Assembly (NCBI GenBank): GCA_966250385.1
Contig: CBINHC010000002.1
Coordinates: 310,001-374,000 of the forward strand
Reading direction: 5' to 3'
Source of the DNA: DASWTL01 sp966250385
GTDB lineage: Bacteria; Bacteroidota; Bacteroidia; Sphingobacteriales; Sphingobacteriaceae
DNA: 64,000 nt
Shown: positions 53,723 through 61,929 of the stretch, piece by piece
Layout: every line of letters starts with the position of its first letter
Position numbering within the stretch: position 1 is the stretch's first letter
Made by a program: the position numbers and the translations under genes
The notes under the pieces: model-generated
What the model saw: only the letters and a program-made list of their open reading frames with translations
What the model was told of the DNA's origin: nothing
The model's database searches: none

Positions 53723-54758
53723 TATGAGGTTAGTTCCAACCACGGACCACCGGATCCTGAACCTTGATTTACTGAGAGCAACCGCAATTGTACTCGTTGT
53801 CGGATTCCATGTTACGCAAATGTTGACCGGTGACCTGATCGAGGACCGGGCTCTATTCACGCTGGGCAAATATGGCGTTAACCTCTTCTTTGTCTTAAGC
53901 GGCTTCCTGGTCGGAGGAATGTATTTCAGACAGGAACCGGCCAGTCCGGTGATCTTCTGGTTGAAAAGGCTTTGGCGAACATACCCGCCCTACCTGATCA
54001 TCGTGTTCCTCTCATGGGCGGGAGTTTATCTTAGCCGGGACCAGGAATTCAACCTGGGGTACCTGGTAATGGTTCAAAACTACTATGACAAGATCCCGTT
54101 CTTTCTGGTTTCCTGGTCACTGAACGTGGAAGAACACTTCTATCTGGTATTCCTCATCGTTATTCTGTTCGTCAAAAACCCGCGTAAACAGCTTCTGTTC
54201 TGGATCTTCTTTGCGCTGATACCGATACTGATCAGAATGGCATTCCGGGACCGGTTTGCTTCGGATTTCGGTTACCACCATACCGCTACTTACTTCCATA
54301 TTGACAGCCTGAGTTTCGGGGTACTGGCCGCATATCTGGTACATAAAAAAGGAATCCGGCTCTCGCCACCCTCTTTTTCCGCGCCGTTCCTATTCCTGCT
54401 TTTTATTGCATGTGCCTATCACTTAAGCAGGTTCAATACGCCGGTAAACAGTTACCTGGGTCCGACGATACTCAATTTAATTATCACTGCCTTACTGCTC
54501 GTTCTGTACTTTAACCAGACGTTTCAGTTGTCATATCTGCCGTTCATAAAGCTGAATGCGCTGATGGCGTATTCGATTTACCTGACCCATCCGATAATGA
54601 TTCACCTTTGTATGGCCATTCTGAGGAAACTGCGGATATCGCATTTAGCGCTGTCCGTTCCCCTTACCCTGATCGTGCTTTATGCCGCAGCTTTCATTTT
54701 CTATCGACTGGTCGAAAAGCCGGTCATTGAATACAGGAACTTACTCTTTAAAAAATAG
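53706..54758 (+). CDS. Acyltransferase family 3 (OafA-like O-acetyltransferase)
   Basis: This 350-residue membrane protein of the acyltransferase-3 family opens with ILNLDLLRATAIVLVVGFHV, which contains the R-x-x-A and H residues expected early in the family. About ten membrane helices and VSWSLNVEEHFYLVF follow, the latter close to the W-[ST]-[LI]-x-x-E motif. It probably O-acylates a periplasmic glycan. Starts at 53706 and 53724 are both possible. Confidence 0.9.
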   Translation: MLTSTDMRLVPTTDHRILNLDLLRATAIVLVVGFHVTQMLTGDLIEDRALFTLGKYGVNLFFVLSGFLVGGMYFRQEPASPVIFWLKRLWRTYPPYLIIVFLSWAGVYLSRDQEFNLGYLVMVQNYYDKIPFFLVSWSLNVEEHFYLVFLIVILFVKNPRKQLLFWIFFALIPILIRMAFRDRFASDFGYHHTATYFHIDSLSFGVLAAYLVHKKGIRLSPPSFSAPFLFLLFIACAYHLSRFNTPVNSYLGPTILNLIITALLLVLYFNQTFQLSYLPFIKLNALMAYSIYLTHPIMIHLCMAILRKLRISHLALSVPLTLIVLYAAAFIFYRLVEKPVIEYRNLLFKK

Positions 54759-54777
54759 CGGACCTGCGCCCATCACC

Positions 54778-55968
54778 ATGAACATTCTGCACATTACCAG
54801 CAGCTATAAGCCCGCATACGTTTACGGAGGACCGACCATGTCCGTATCCAAGCTTTGCGAAAACGTCGCCAGGTCGTTCAGCACTCTGAAGTCAGGGTTC
54901 CGGATAGAGGTATTGACGACCACGGCGAACGGACCGGCCGAATTGCCCGTTGAGCGGGGAAAAGCCACGGTGGTGGATCTGGTAAACGTTACCTACTTTG
55001 AGCGGATTACCGGGGACCATTCCCATTTTTCCCCCCGGCTGCTTCTGGGTCTGAGGAACAAAATACGCGCGGCAAACGGTACCCGCCCGATGGTACATAT
55101 CCATGCCTGGTGGAATCTGGTTTCTGTTTTCTCCTGCATGATAGCACTCAGCAAAAGCTGCCCGGTGATTCTGTCCCCGCGTGGCACATTAAGCAATTAT
55201 TCCTTTTATAACAGGACCAGCCTTCCGAAGAGGCTGTTCCACAAAGTGATCGGCAGGCACCTGCTGGCACGCTGCCATTTCCATGTAACAACGGAAAAGG
55301 AGAAAGAAGACATTCTGAAACTCGTTCATCCAAAAGGCATCACTGTTATTCCCAATTTCGTTGAGCTTCCGCATCTACACGAAAGCGTCGCCGGTCAACC
55401 GATGAAGGAAAAGACCCTGCGTCCGGAACCAACGAAAGAGGCCCGGCTCCTTTTCCTTTCCCGCATCGAAGAAAAAAAAGGATTGGAGCTCCTGTTCCGG
55501 GCACTTTCACTCGCAGTGTTCCCGTGGACGTTAACCATAGCCGGCGACGGAAAGCCGGAATATGTTCAACAGCTGAAGGAGTTGGCAGCCGCCCTGGATC
55601 TGAGCAGCCGGCTGCACTGGGCGGGACACTTGGATAACGGGGAAAAGTTCAACGTTCTCAGATCGCACGATCTTTTCGTCCTGCCCTCGCATGATGAAAA
55701 CTTCGCCAATGTGGTGGTCGAAAGTATCGCCATGGGTACTCCGGTTTTGATAAGCAACAAGGTGGGTCTCGCGGATTATGTCCGGAAGCACGGGCTCGGC
55801 ATGGTCTGCGGTCTGGATCCTCTGGCCATAAATGACGCTATGAACAAATTTTTCCGGGGAAATTACCGGTTTGAAAACCGGCGGTTCAAAGAAAGAATCG
55901 ATCGGGATTTCAATGAATTACAGCTGACCCGACAATATATAAGTCTTTACAGATCCGTAGTCCAATGA
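54778..55968 (+). CDS. Glycosyltransferase family 4
   Basis: This 396-residue GT-B enzyme starts at the ATG giving MNILHITSSYKPAYVYGGP. An in-frame start 96 bp upstream overlaps the acyltransferase and adds an unrelated extension, so it is rejected. The domain contains VHIHAWWNLVSV, LSPRGTLSNYSFYN, LFLSRIEEKKGLELLFRAL, TIAGDGKPEYVQ and HDENFANVVVESIAMGTPVL. This matches bacterial capsule GT4 proteins. Confidence 0.88.
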   Translation: MNILHITSSYKPAYVYGGPTMSVSKLCENVARSFSTLKSGFRIEVLTTTANGPAELPVERGKATVVDLVNVTYFERITGDHSHFSPRLLLGLRNKIRAANGTRPMVHIHAWWNLVSVFSCMIALSKSCPVILSPRGTLSNYSFYNRTSLPKRLFHKVIGRHLLARCHFHVTTEKEKEDILKLVHPKGITVIPNFVELPHLHESVAGQPMKEKTLRPEPTKEARLLFLSRIEEKKGLELLFRALSLAVFPWTLTIAGDGKPEYVQQLKELAAALDLSSRLHWAGHLDNGEKFNVLRSHDLFVLPSHDENFANVVVESIAMGTPVLISNKVGLADYVRKHGLGMVCGLDPLAINDAMNKFFRGNYRFENRRFKERIDRDFNELQLTRQYISLYRSVVQ

Positions 55969-56600
55969 CAGAATATAAAGAATACGGGTATAGGAATGCC
56001 CGGGCAACCCATTCAGATACCTATATCCGGGATCCGCTGCTTTCCATGCTTCACCCGGAAAAAAACAAATGCATACTTGACATGAGATGCGGCAACGGAG
56101 CCATGGTTCGAACCTTGTTATTAAACGGTTTTAATGCATTTGGCACAGATGCCTCCTCGCAGGGAATCGCCATTGCCAGGGAATCCCATCCCGACAGATT
56201 CGCTTTGCAGGACCTTTCAAGTGACGGGCTGCCTCCGCACTTTGCCGGATTAAGGTTTGACACAATCATTGCAACTGAGGTTATTGAGCATTTATACGAC
56301 CCCAGGGGGTTTATCTCGCTATGCAGAAGCTTACTGAAAGCGTCTACCACATATGGCGAGCTGATCGTTTCCACCCCTTATCATGGGTACCTGAAGAATC
56401 TCTGTCTGGCGCTCACGGACTCCTGGGACAACCACGCAAATCCGCTATGGGATGGCGGCCATATCAAGCTATGGTCACGGAATACGCTGACCAAACTACT
56501 GGAGGAACATCAGTTCAGCGTAGCTGAATTTCGCGGCTGCGGCCGCTTACCGTACTTGTGGAAATCGATGTTGCTTAAAGGAACATTACTCAATGGCTGA
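55965..56600 (+). CDS. SAM-dependent methyltransferase, class I, with altered motif I
   Basis: This 211-residue UbiG-like methyltransferase has motif I reading ILDMRCGNG (R41, codon AGA at 56085), where the family has D-x-G-C-G-x-G. Motif II is FGTDASSQGI, and the later FDTIIATEVIEHLYDPRGF and SLLKASTTYGELIVSTPYH are typical. The Gly to Arg change would lie against the SAM adenosyl group. It overlaps the GT4 by 4 bp and the next gene by 8 bp. It may methylate a sugar or glycan end, if active. Confidence 0.85.
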   Translation: MTEYKEYGYRNARATHSDTYIRDPLLSMLHPEKNKCILDMRCGNGAMVRTLLLNGFNAFGTDASSQGIAIARESHPDRFALQDLSSDGLPPHFAGLRFDTIIATEVIEHLYDPRGFISLCRSLLKASTTYGELIVSTPYHGYLKNLCLALTDSWDNHANPLWDGGHIKLWSRNTLTKLLEEHQFSVAEFRGCGRLPYLWKSMLLKGTLLNG

Positions 56601-57510
56601 CTTCTCATTCGTCATTCTGGCGTTCAATGAAGAACAACACCTTCCGCGCCTGCTTGAATCAATCAGGGATCTGAACGCGCCGACTTTTGTCCTCGACTCG
56701 GGCAGTACGGATGCAACCCCGGGGATCTGCCGGGAAAACGGGGTAATCATGCTCCAGCACCCATTTATTAACCATCCGAAACAATGGCATGCAGCATTGC
56801 ACGCATTTCCGGTTTCAACGCCGTGGATCATAGGCTTGGATTCAGACCAGATCGTCTCTAAAGAACTGTTTGACAAACTTTTGGCATTCAGGGATTCGGA
56901 TTACAGGGGGATTGACGGAATCTACTTCAACAGAAAGAACTACTTCAAAGGTCAATGGCTGAAATACGGCGGTTATTATCCGAGGTACCAATTAAAAATG
57001 TTCAGGTACGGAGTTGGTTTCTCTGACCTGAACGAGAATATGGACCACCGGTTCATCGTTCCCGGCAAGACTGTGATCTGGAAAGATGGGCACATCGTTG
57101 AAGAGAACCTGAAGGAAAACGAGATTGCCTTCTGGATATCAAAACATAACAGATACAGTGACCTGGTGGCCCATGAAGAGATCGAGCGAAGAAATAACTT
57201 ACGGAAGCAGACCCTTGAGCCGAATCTTTTCGGGAGCCCGGATGAGAAAATCGCATGGCTGAAATGTTTGTGGTGGAAACTTCCGCTGTTCGTCAGACCG
57301 TTTATTTACCTTTTCTACAGGCTCATATTCCAGCTCGGGATCCTGGATGGTAAAAAAGGAATACTCTTCCATTTCCTCCAGGGCTTCTGGTTCCGTCTGA
57401 TTGTGGATGTTAAAATCAACGAGATCGCCAACAACCATGTTCAGAAGCCACAATCACGTCAATCGCTGATAACATCCGTTTGCCGTAACCTGACAGCCCC
57501 TTCAACTTAA
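56593..57510 (+). CDS. Glycosyltransferase family 2 (WaaE/KdtX-like)
   Basis: This 305-residue GT-A enzyme starts FSFVILAFNEEQHLPRLLESI and has FVLDSGSTDATPGI and the metal site GLDSDQIV. The motif around PRYQLKMFRYG and the later DLNENMDHRFIV resemble WaaE/KdtX-type LPS core glucosyltransferases. The C-terminal part carries hydrophobic helices (LPLFVRPFIYLFYRLIFQLG), perhaps for membrane contact. Substrate unknown. Confidence 0.86.
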   Translation: MADFSFVILAFNEEQHLPRLLESIRDLNAPTFVLDSGSTDATPGICRENGVIMLQHPFINHPKQWHAALHAFPVSTPWIIGLDSDQIVSKELFDKLLAFRDSDYRGIDGIYFNRKNYFKGQWLKYGGYYPRYQLKMFRYGVGFSDLNENMDHRFIVPGKTVIWKDGHIVEENLKENEIAFWISKHNRYSDLVAHEEIERRNNLRKQTLEPNLFGSPDEKIAWLKCLWWKLPLFVRPFIYLFYRLIFQLGILDGKKGILFHFLQGFWFRLIVDVKINEIANNHVQKPQSRQSLITSVCRNLTAPST

Positions 57511-57520
57511 ACCATTAAAT

Positions 57521-58129
57521 ATGGGAACAACTAAACTCAGTAAGGCTTTTAATAAAGGTTTTTTCCATCCCGGAGCCTCTGAATTGAAGCTCGCCTTGTG
57601 GTACTTTACCAGCTTGCTCGTTTTCAGGTCCGGTCTGGTTCCCTTCAGCAATGTGCTGGTTTTTATTCTAAAGGCCTTTGGCGCCAGGATTGGCAAGGAC
57701 GTGCGGATCAAGCCGTTCGTTCATATCCGATACCCGTGGAGGTTTGAGATGGGGGACCATTGCTGGATCGCAGATTGCTACATTGAAAATCTCGCCTTGG
57801 TAAAACTCGGCGACAACGTTTGTGTTTCTCAGGGCGCCATGCTGCTCACCGGAAATCATGATTTCACCAAACCGACATTTGATCTGATCACCAAGCCGAT
57901 CATCCTGGAGGATGGAGTATGGATCGGAGCAAGAGCAATAGTTTGCCCGGGCGTAAAAGCAAAGTCGCATGCGGTGCTGACCGTAGGATCCGTCGCGACG
58001 GCTGACCTGCCACCTTACTCGATCAATAGAGGTAATCCGGCTCATAAGATCAAAGACCGGGCACTCTGGATTGTAAAATCTGAGGGCCTGAAGTGGAACC
58101 CGGAACTTCTTGAAATGGCCTTTATCTGA
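57521..58129 (+). CDS. WcaF-like acetyltransferase (hexapeptide family)
   Basis: This 202-residue left-handed beta-helix acetyltransferase resembles WcaF of colanic acid synthesis. It has the N-terminal helix ELKLALWYFTSLLVFRSGLV, the metal/catalytic loop LLTGNHDFTKP with the conserved His, IEDGVWIGA-type turns (ILEDGVWIGARAIVCPGV), and the end PYSINRGNPAHKIKDR. It probably acetylates a sugar on the exported glycan. Confidence 0.9.
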   Translation: MGTTKLSKAFNKGFFHPGASELKLALWYFTSLLVFRSGLVPFSNVLVFILKAFGARIGKDVRIKPFVHIRYPWRFEMGDHCWIADCYIENLALVKLGDNVCVSQGAMLLTGNHDFTKPTFDLITKPIILEDGVWIGARAIVCPGVKAKSHAVLTVGSVATADLPPYSINRGNPAHKIKDRALWIVKSEGLKWNPELLEMAFI

Positions 58130-58160
58130 GCCTGCGTCTCACCTCTTTCAGATACCACCG

Positions 58161-58715
58161 ATGATCCGCCAAGGTAAAAAACTTAGGTTCATACTGCTGT
58201 TTCCCGGGCTCTATCTCCTATTTGCTGGGTTCTCACTTTTTTGGATAGGCCTGACATCAAAAGATAATCTGTACTGGCCGTTCGCAGACGAACACCTGAA
58301 TTTTGTGAACATGTTCAGACATTTCCTGCTCACGTCGGCCAAAATCCTATGCTCCACGCTCGGGTATGAAACATCCTTTTTCGGAGAATACGGGCTAAGA
58401 GTGGAAAACCGGGGAATCCGGCTAGTCTACAGCTGTCTCGGTCTGGGCGTAATGAGCCTGTATGCTGCATTTATCCTGACATGGCCGTCACCCTTCCCGG
58501 TCAGGGCCCGGTGGGTCCCTCTGCTTTCCGGATTAGCAATCATTACCTTTCTTAACATCCTCCGTTTAGCGCTGCTGCCCATTTTACATATTGAGTATCC
58601 GGGCACCCGACAATTTCCGGTAGACCATCATGATGTGTTTAATACTATCCTGTATATAGTCATCGCCGGAATGATCTATTTATGGACGCGGAACTCTCAA
58701 AAGGCACCCGAATAA
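58161..58715 (+). CDS. Exosortase-family protein (XrtY/XrtF-like)
   Basis: This 184-residue membrane protein has the exosortase/archaeosortase layout of several helices and three catalytic residues: C92 (YSCLGLGVMSL), R135 (FLNILRLALLP) and H156/H157 (VDHHDVFN). Exosortases cut a C-terminal PEP-CTERM-type signal and couple the protein to a surface polymer. Short Bacteroidota forms sit at the end of glycan loci, as here. The ATG at 58161 is preferred over one at 58110 inside the acetyltransferase gene. No gene in the window ends with a recognisable motif-TM-basic sorting tail. Confidence 0.85.
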   Translation: MIRQGKKLRFILLFPGLYLLFAGFSLFWIGLTSKDNLYWPFADEHLNFVNMFRHFLLTSAKILCSTLGYETSFFGEYGLRVENRGIRLVYSCLGLGVMSLYAAFILTWPSPFPVRARWVPLLSGLAIITFLNILRLALLPILHIEYPGTRQFPVDHHDVFNTILYIVIAGMIYLWTRNSQKAPE

Positions 58716-58751
58716 CGACAATCAGATCATCGTACCATACAGTTTCTTCTC

Positions 58752-58783
58752 AGCCCCGAAGCCACAAACTTCGGGGCTTTTTG
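58752..58783 (+). terminator. Intrinsic terminator of the glycan operon
   Basis: A perfect 10-bp stem (58752-58761 with 58769-58778, AGCCCCGAAG arm) with a 7-nt loop runs into a T tract 36 bp after the exosortase stop. Confidence 0.9.
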
Positions 58784-58973
58784 TTATGGCACTTTCGCCA
58801 AAAAATAATTCTTAAAGTGTAACTATATACCAGTCAGCAGATTGCGACTGAAAATGTGAGAAACTTACACTATGTGAATAACTGTGGTAAAAAAACTATC
58901 GCAGAACGCAACAATTGAAAAATAGGCTCCGTATAACAACACAACAGTTGCTAAACCTCGAAAGAAGTAGTCA

Positions 58974-60200
58974 ATGAATATCAAACGCACCCGATTTGCA
59001 TTTATTTTCCTGATCCTATTTTTTTCTATGGTGCAGGCTGTTGCTCAACGGTATTACTTCAACGAGACACCGACTGGCAATTGGTTGACAAGCAACCCAA
59101 AACTGGCATCAGACGGAAACATGGCCACAGCTGCCACCCTGAATGCGCCGATTGTAGTGCCGGCATGGATCAAATTAATTAGCTCCCAAAAAGTCCCTGC
59201 AGGTGTAACCACTTTTATCAAAGTGGATGCTCCAAGCATGACGCCAGCAAATTTCCAAACACTTTTTACGGTAGAACCCTATCAAGAAACGGACAAAGTT
59301 CCAATAACCTCAATAAAGCTTGTTCAACGCCCGAATGAAAGTTTCGTTGCAGTCACGTCCTCCGAACCTTTTAATTCCGTGCGCATAACCTATGACCTTT
59401 CCGGCTCATGGTTTGGAATTGGGTCGATGCAAGTGTATGACGCTTTCTTCGGCTCCGACCTACAGGACTGCGGCTCAGGATGGAGCACATCTTTTGTCAC
59501 CAGCTCGACTATTGCCAATACTCCGTCCAGCGTTAGTAACGCAACCTATGCAGTTGATGCAAATTCTGATTCCTACTCGACCATATTCGGCCAATCTGAA
59601 AAGGACAAACTAATAACCGTATCTCAAACCATATATTTTTCCAGGCACGGAAGTGCTACAGATGTGATTCGACTATATCTGAATGAACCAACCGTCGATA
59701 AACCCTCGACAGAAGCAAGCGCCTCTGTTCTGGCGTATCTGGATGAGAAGGCGACCTTAAGCGGGAAAGCTGTTCCAAGTGGAATTAAAAAAAACAATTT
59801 CCTGGAATATGTGCCCGGTGAACCGTTCGACCGGGTCACGATCACCATACAGGTCCCGGCAAAAGGGAACTCCTCGAAAAATTTTGCTTTGGAAGTTTAT
59901 AACGTGCAGGTCGTTCCTGCTACTCCTGTACTTAGCGCTTCCTCGACCACATTCTGTGAAGACGCGTCGGAATCGCTTTCAATCACCAACCACGTTGCGG
60001 GGCTTGAGTACAGGTGGTCTGATGGAACAAGCCCATTAACTACCTCACTGGAAAACTCTCTTTCGCTTACTGAACTTCCACCAGGTCTTCACAACCTATC
60101 AGTAACCGCCTCAAGACCCGGCTGCACGGAATCATCACCGGCAACCGTCAGCATAACCGTCAATCAGAAGCCGATCAAACCAGAAATCAAACCTTATTAA
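58974..60200 (+). CDS. Secreted Ig-like protein, unknown function
   Basis: This 408-residue protein has a clear signal peptide (RFAFIFLILFFSMVQAVAQ). Two discoidin- or jellyroll-like segments follow (MQVYDAFFGSD, ALEVYNVQV), then one Ig-like domain near the C-terminus (TFCEDASESLSITNHVAGLEYRW). It ends abruptly with NQKPIKPEIKPY, where the next Ig-like repeat would begin. There is no C-terminal sorting domain or membrane anchor. It begins a group with two similar secreted proteins and a PorP/SprF gene, behind the glycan locus terminator. Confidence 0.7.
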   Translation: MNIKRTRFAFIFLILFFSMVQAVAQRYYFNETPTGNWLTSNPKLASDGNMATAATLNAPIVVPAWIKLISSQKVPAGVTTFIKVDAPSMTPANFQTLFTVEPYQETDKVPITSIKLVQRPNESFVAVTSSEPFNSVRITYDLSGSWFGIGSMQVYDAFFGSDLQDCGSGWSTSFVTSSTIANTPSSVSNATYAVDANSDSYSTIFGQSEKDKLITVSQTIYFSRHGSATDVIRLYLNEPTVDKPSTEASASVLAYLDEKATLSGKAVPSGIKKNNFLEYVPGEPFDRVTITIQVPAKGNSSKNFALEVYNVQVVPATPVLSASSTTFCEDASESLSITNHVAGLEYRWSDGTSPLTTSLENSLSLTELPPGLHNLSVTASRPGCTESSPATVSITVNQKPIKPEIKPY

Positions 60201-60221
60201 CTAACACTTAAACGAACGCAT

Positions 60222-60941
60222 ATGACTCGGAAGTTTACTTTTATCAAACTCAGCATCCTCACTTTATCCCTGTGTGGAATCTTAACCGCCGCCAAAGCCG
60301 ATGGCCCATACCCGGTGTATTTAACACAGAAAGGGACAGTAACCCTCGGACTCAAAGCGCCTTTAGCCGGAAACACGGCAGTATGGACGGAAGACGGCAC
60401 TCCGGTAACACCCAATGCCGATGGCAGTATCAATATCAATGCATCAGGCAAGTCGGTCGGGGTTCATACCTACAACGTCCATTTGGTATCACCCAATACC
60501 TGTGATGGCGAAGTGACAGAGTATCAGGTATACATTCTTCCGACACCGGCTGTTACCTTAGCCACCAAAGGGCCGACTCTCTACTGTACAAATGCCGATA
60601 ACCCGCTTGCTGTACTGGAAGCAACAGCGACCGCAGCGGCATTGCCTGCCGGCGTAGAATATAAGTTCATTTGGGAGGGGACCCTGAGCGGAACCACAAA
60701 ACCCGCTGGAGAATGGGGCGAGATAGCAGGTTCAACTGCGACAACCAGTACTTTCCATTTCACCACCACAGAAGTTGGAACATTCAACCTGAAAGTAAAA
60801 GTCGAATACGCATTATCCGCCGGATCCACAAGCGTACTGCGATCTGACGCCACCACTTATGCAGCAATGGTATCAAATACCAAATCTGTAGAGGTCGCTC
60901 CGCAGCCTGCCAAGCCGGAAATCGTTATCGTATCGAACTAA
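60222..60941 (+). CDS. Secreted Ig-like protein, unknown function (second)
   Basis: This 239-residue protein has a signal peptide (FIKLSILTLSLCGILTAAKA) and two Ig-like or PKD-like segments. It starts 21 bp after the previous gene and also stops where a further repeat would start (PQPAKPEIVIVSN). No C-terminal secretion domain is visible. I do not recognise a specific family beyond Ig-like folds of Bacteroidota surface proteins. Confidence 0.68.
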   Translation: MTRKFTFIKLSILTLSLCGILTAAKADGPYPVYLTQKGTVTLGLKAPLAGNTAVWTEDGTPVTPNADGSININASGKSVGVHTYNVHLVSPNTCDGEVTEYQVYILPTPAVTLATKGPTLYCTNADNPLAVLEATATAAALPAGVEYKFIWEGTLSGTTKPAGEWGEIAGSTATTSTFHFTTTEVGTFNLKVKVEYALSAGSTSVLRSDATTYAAMVSNTKSVEVAPQPAKPEIVIVSN

Positions 60942-60959
60942 CGCCCTTACCCCGGAACC

Positions 60960-61919
60960 ATGATGAAAACCATCAGACAACTGGCAGCACTGATCCTGAT
61001 TCTCGGAATCGGCGGTGCTGCCTATTGTCAGGTTCCGACTTCCGGAGGTCAGACCGTCGTGTTCCAGGACGGCAAGACGGTTACGCTTCGGACCAGTGCT
61101 AAAAACGCCGATTTTTATCAATGGTTCCGGAATGGCGAACCCATTCAAAAGGCTACAGGCGAAACGTATCACGCTTCCATTCCAGGAACCTATACCGTTA
61201 TCGCTTTCAATAATGCCAGTTGCAGTTCGGAAGTCTCCGCACCGGTTCACCTTGTCCTGAAAACGATGCTTGAGACGCTGGCCGATTTGAAGATTGACAA
61301 AAGGTCAGAGATCAAGAACACCCGGATCCTTGAACCTTATGAATACCTGGTGACCGTGACCAACCAGGGGCCGGACGATGCCCCGTTTGTAAAGGTATCA
61401 GACGTCCTGCCGGATATGCTGCAATTCGACCGGAGCACACCTCCTGCCAAAGGGATCGTACAATATAACGACCTGACCAGAAAGCTTGAATGGCGCATTG
61501 ACAAACTTCCTGTCGGAGGTTCAGCAGAGCTGAGATTCAGCGTAAAATCCGGCGAATCCGGTCTGATCAGGACATCGGCAACTGTTGCAGCAATGAGCAC
61601 GGATCCCAATATGGACGATAATACAGCGACCGATCAGAAAGAGATCCTCGACGTCAAAATTCCGAACATATTCACCCCTAACGGAGACGGAACCAACGAT
61701 GTCTTTGAGATCAGGGGAATCACCAAATATGCTGAGAACAAGCTGACCATCGTAAACAGGTGGGGTGACATGGTATACCAGAAGATCAACTACCAGAATG
61801 ACTGGGATGGCAACTCACTGCTTGACGGCACTTATTTCTATATCCTGGAAGTCAAGACGGTGACAGGCTCTACTAAAGCTCTAAAAGGATACGTGACCCT
61901 TGCACGGGCCATTCAATAA
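60960..61919 (+). CDS. Secreted protein with DUF11-like repeat and CHU_C gliding-type C-terminal domain
   Basis: This 319-residue protein has a signal peptide (LAALILILGIGGAAYC), one Ig-like domain, and a DUF11-like domain (LEPYEYLVTVTNQGPDDAPF). The C-terminal CHU_C (type B) domain begins IPNIFTPNGDGTNDVFEI and continues VNRWGDMVY and DGTYFYILEV. Type B domains direct secretion through the type IX system and usually need a dedicated PorP/SprF partner, which is the next gene. Starts at 60960 and 60963 are both possible. Confidence 0.88.
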   Translation: MMKTIRQLAALILILGIGGAAYCQVPTSGGQTVVFQDGKTVTLRTSAKNADFYQWFRNGEPIQKATGETYHASIPGTYTVIAFNNASCSSEVSAPVHLVLKTMLETLADLKIDKRSEIKNTRILEPYEYLVTVTNQGPDDAPFVKVSDVLPDMLQFDRSTPPAKGIVQYNDLTRKLEWRIDKLPVGGSAELRFSVKSGESGLIRTSATVAAMSTDPNMDDNTATDQKEILDVKIPNIFTPNGDGTNDVFEIRGITKYAENKLTIVNRWGDMVYQKINYQNDWDGNSLLDGTYFYILEVKTVTGSTKALKGYVTLARAIQ

Positions 61920-61929
61920 TCGAAGGAAG

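Noticed and set aside
58816..58871. Nested inverted repeats (AGTGTAA/TTACACT outer, CAGTC/GACTG inner) upstream of the first Ig-like gene
   Set aside because: Stems are short with unpaired gaps and match no riboswitch I know. Left as a possible leader structure without a claim.
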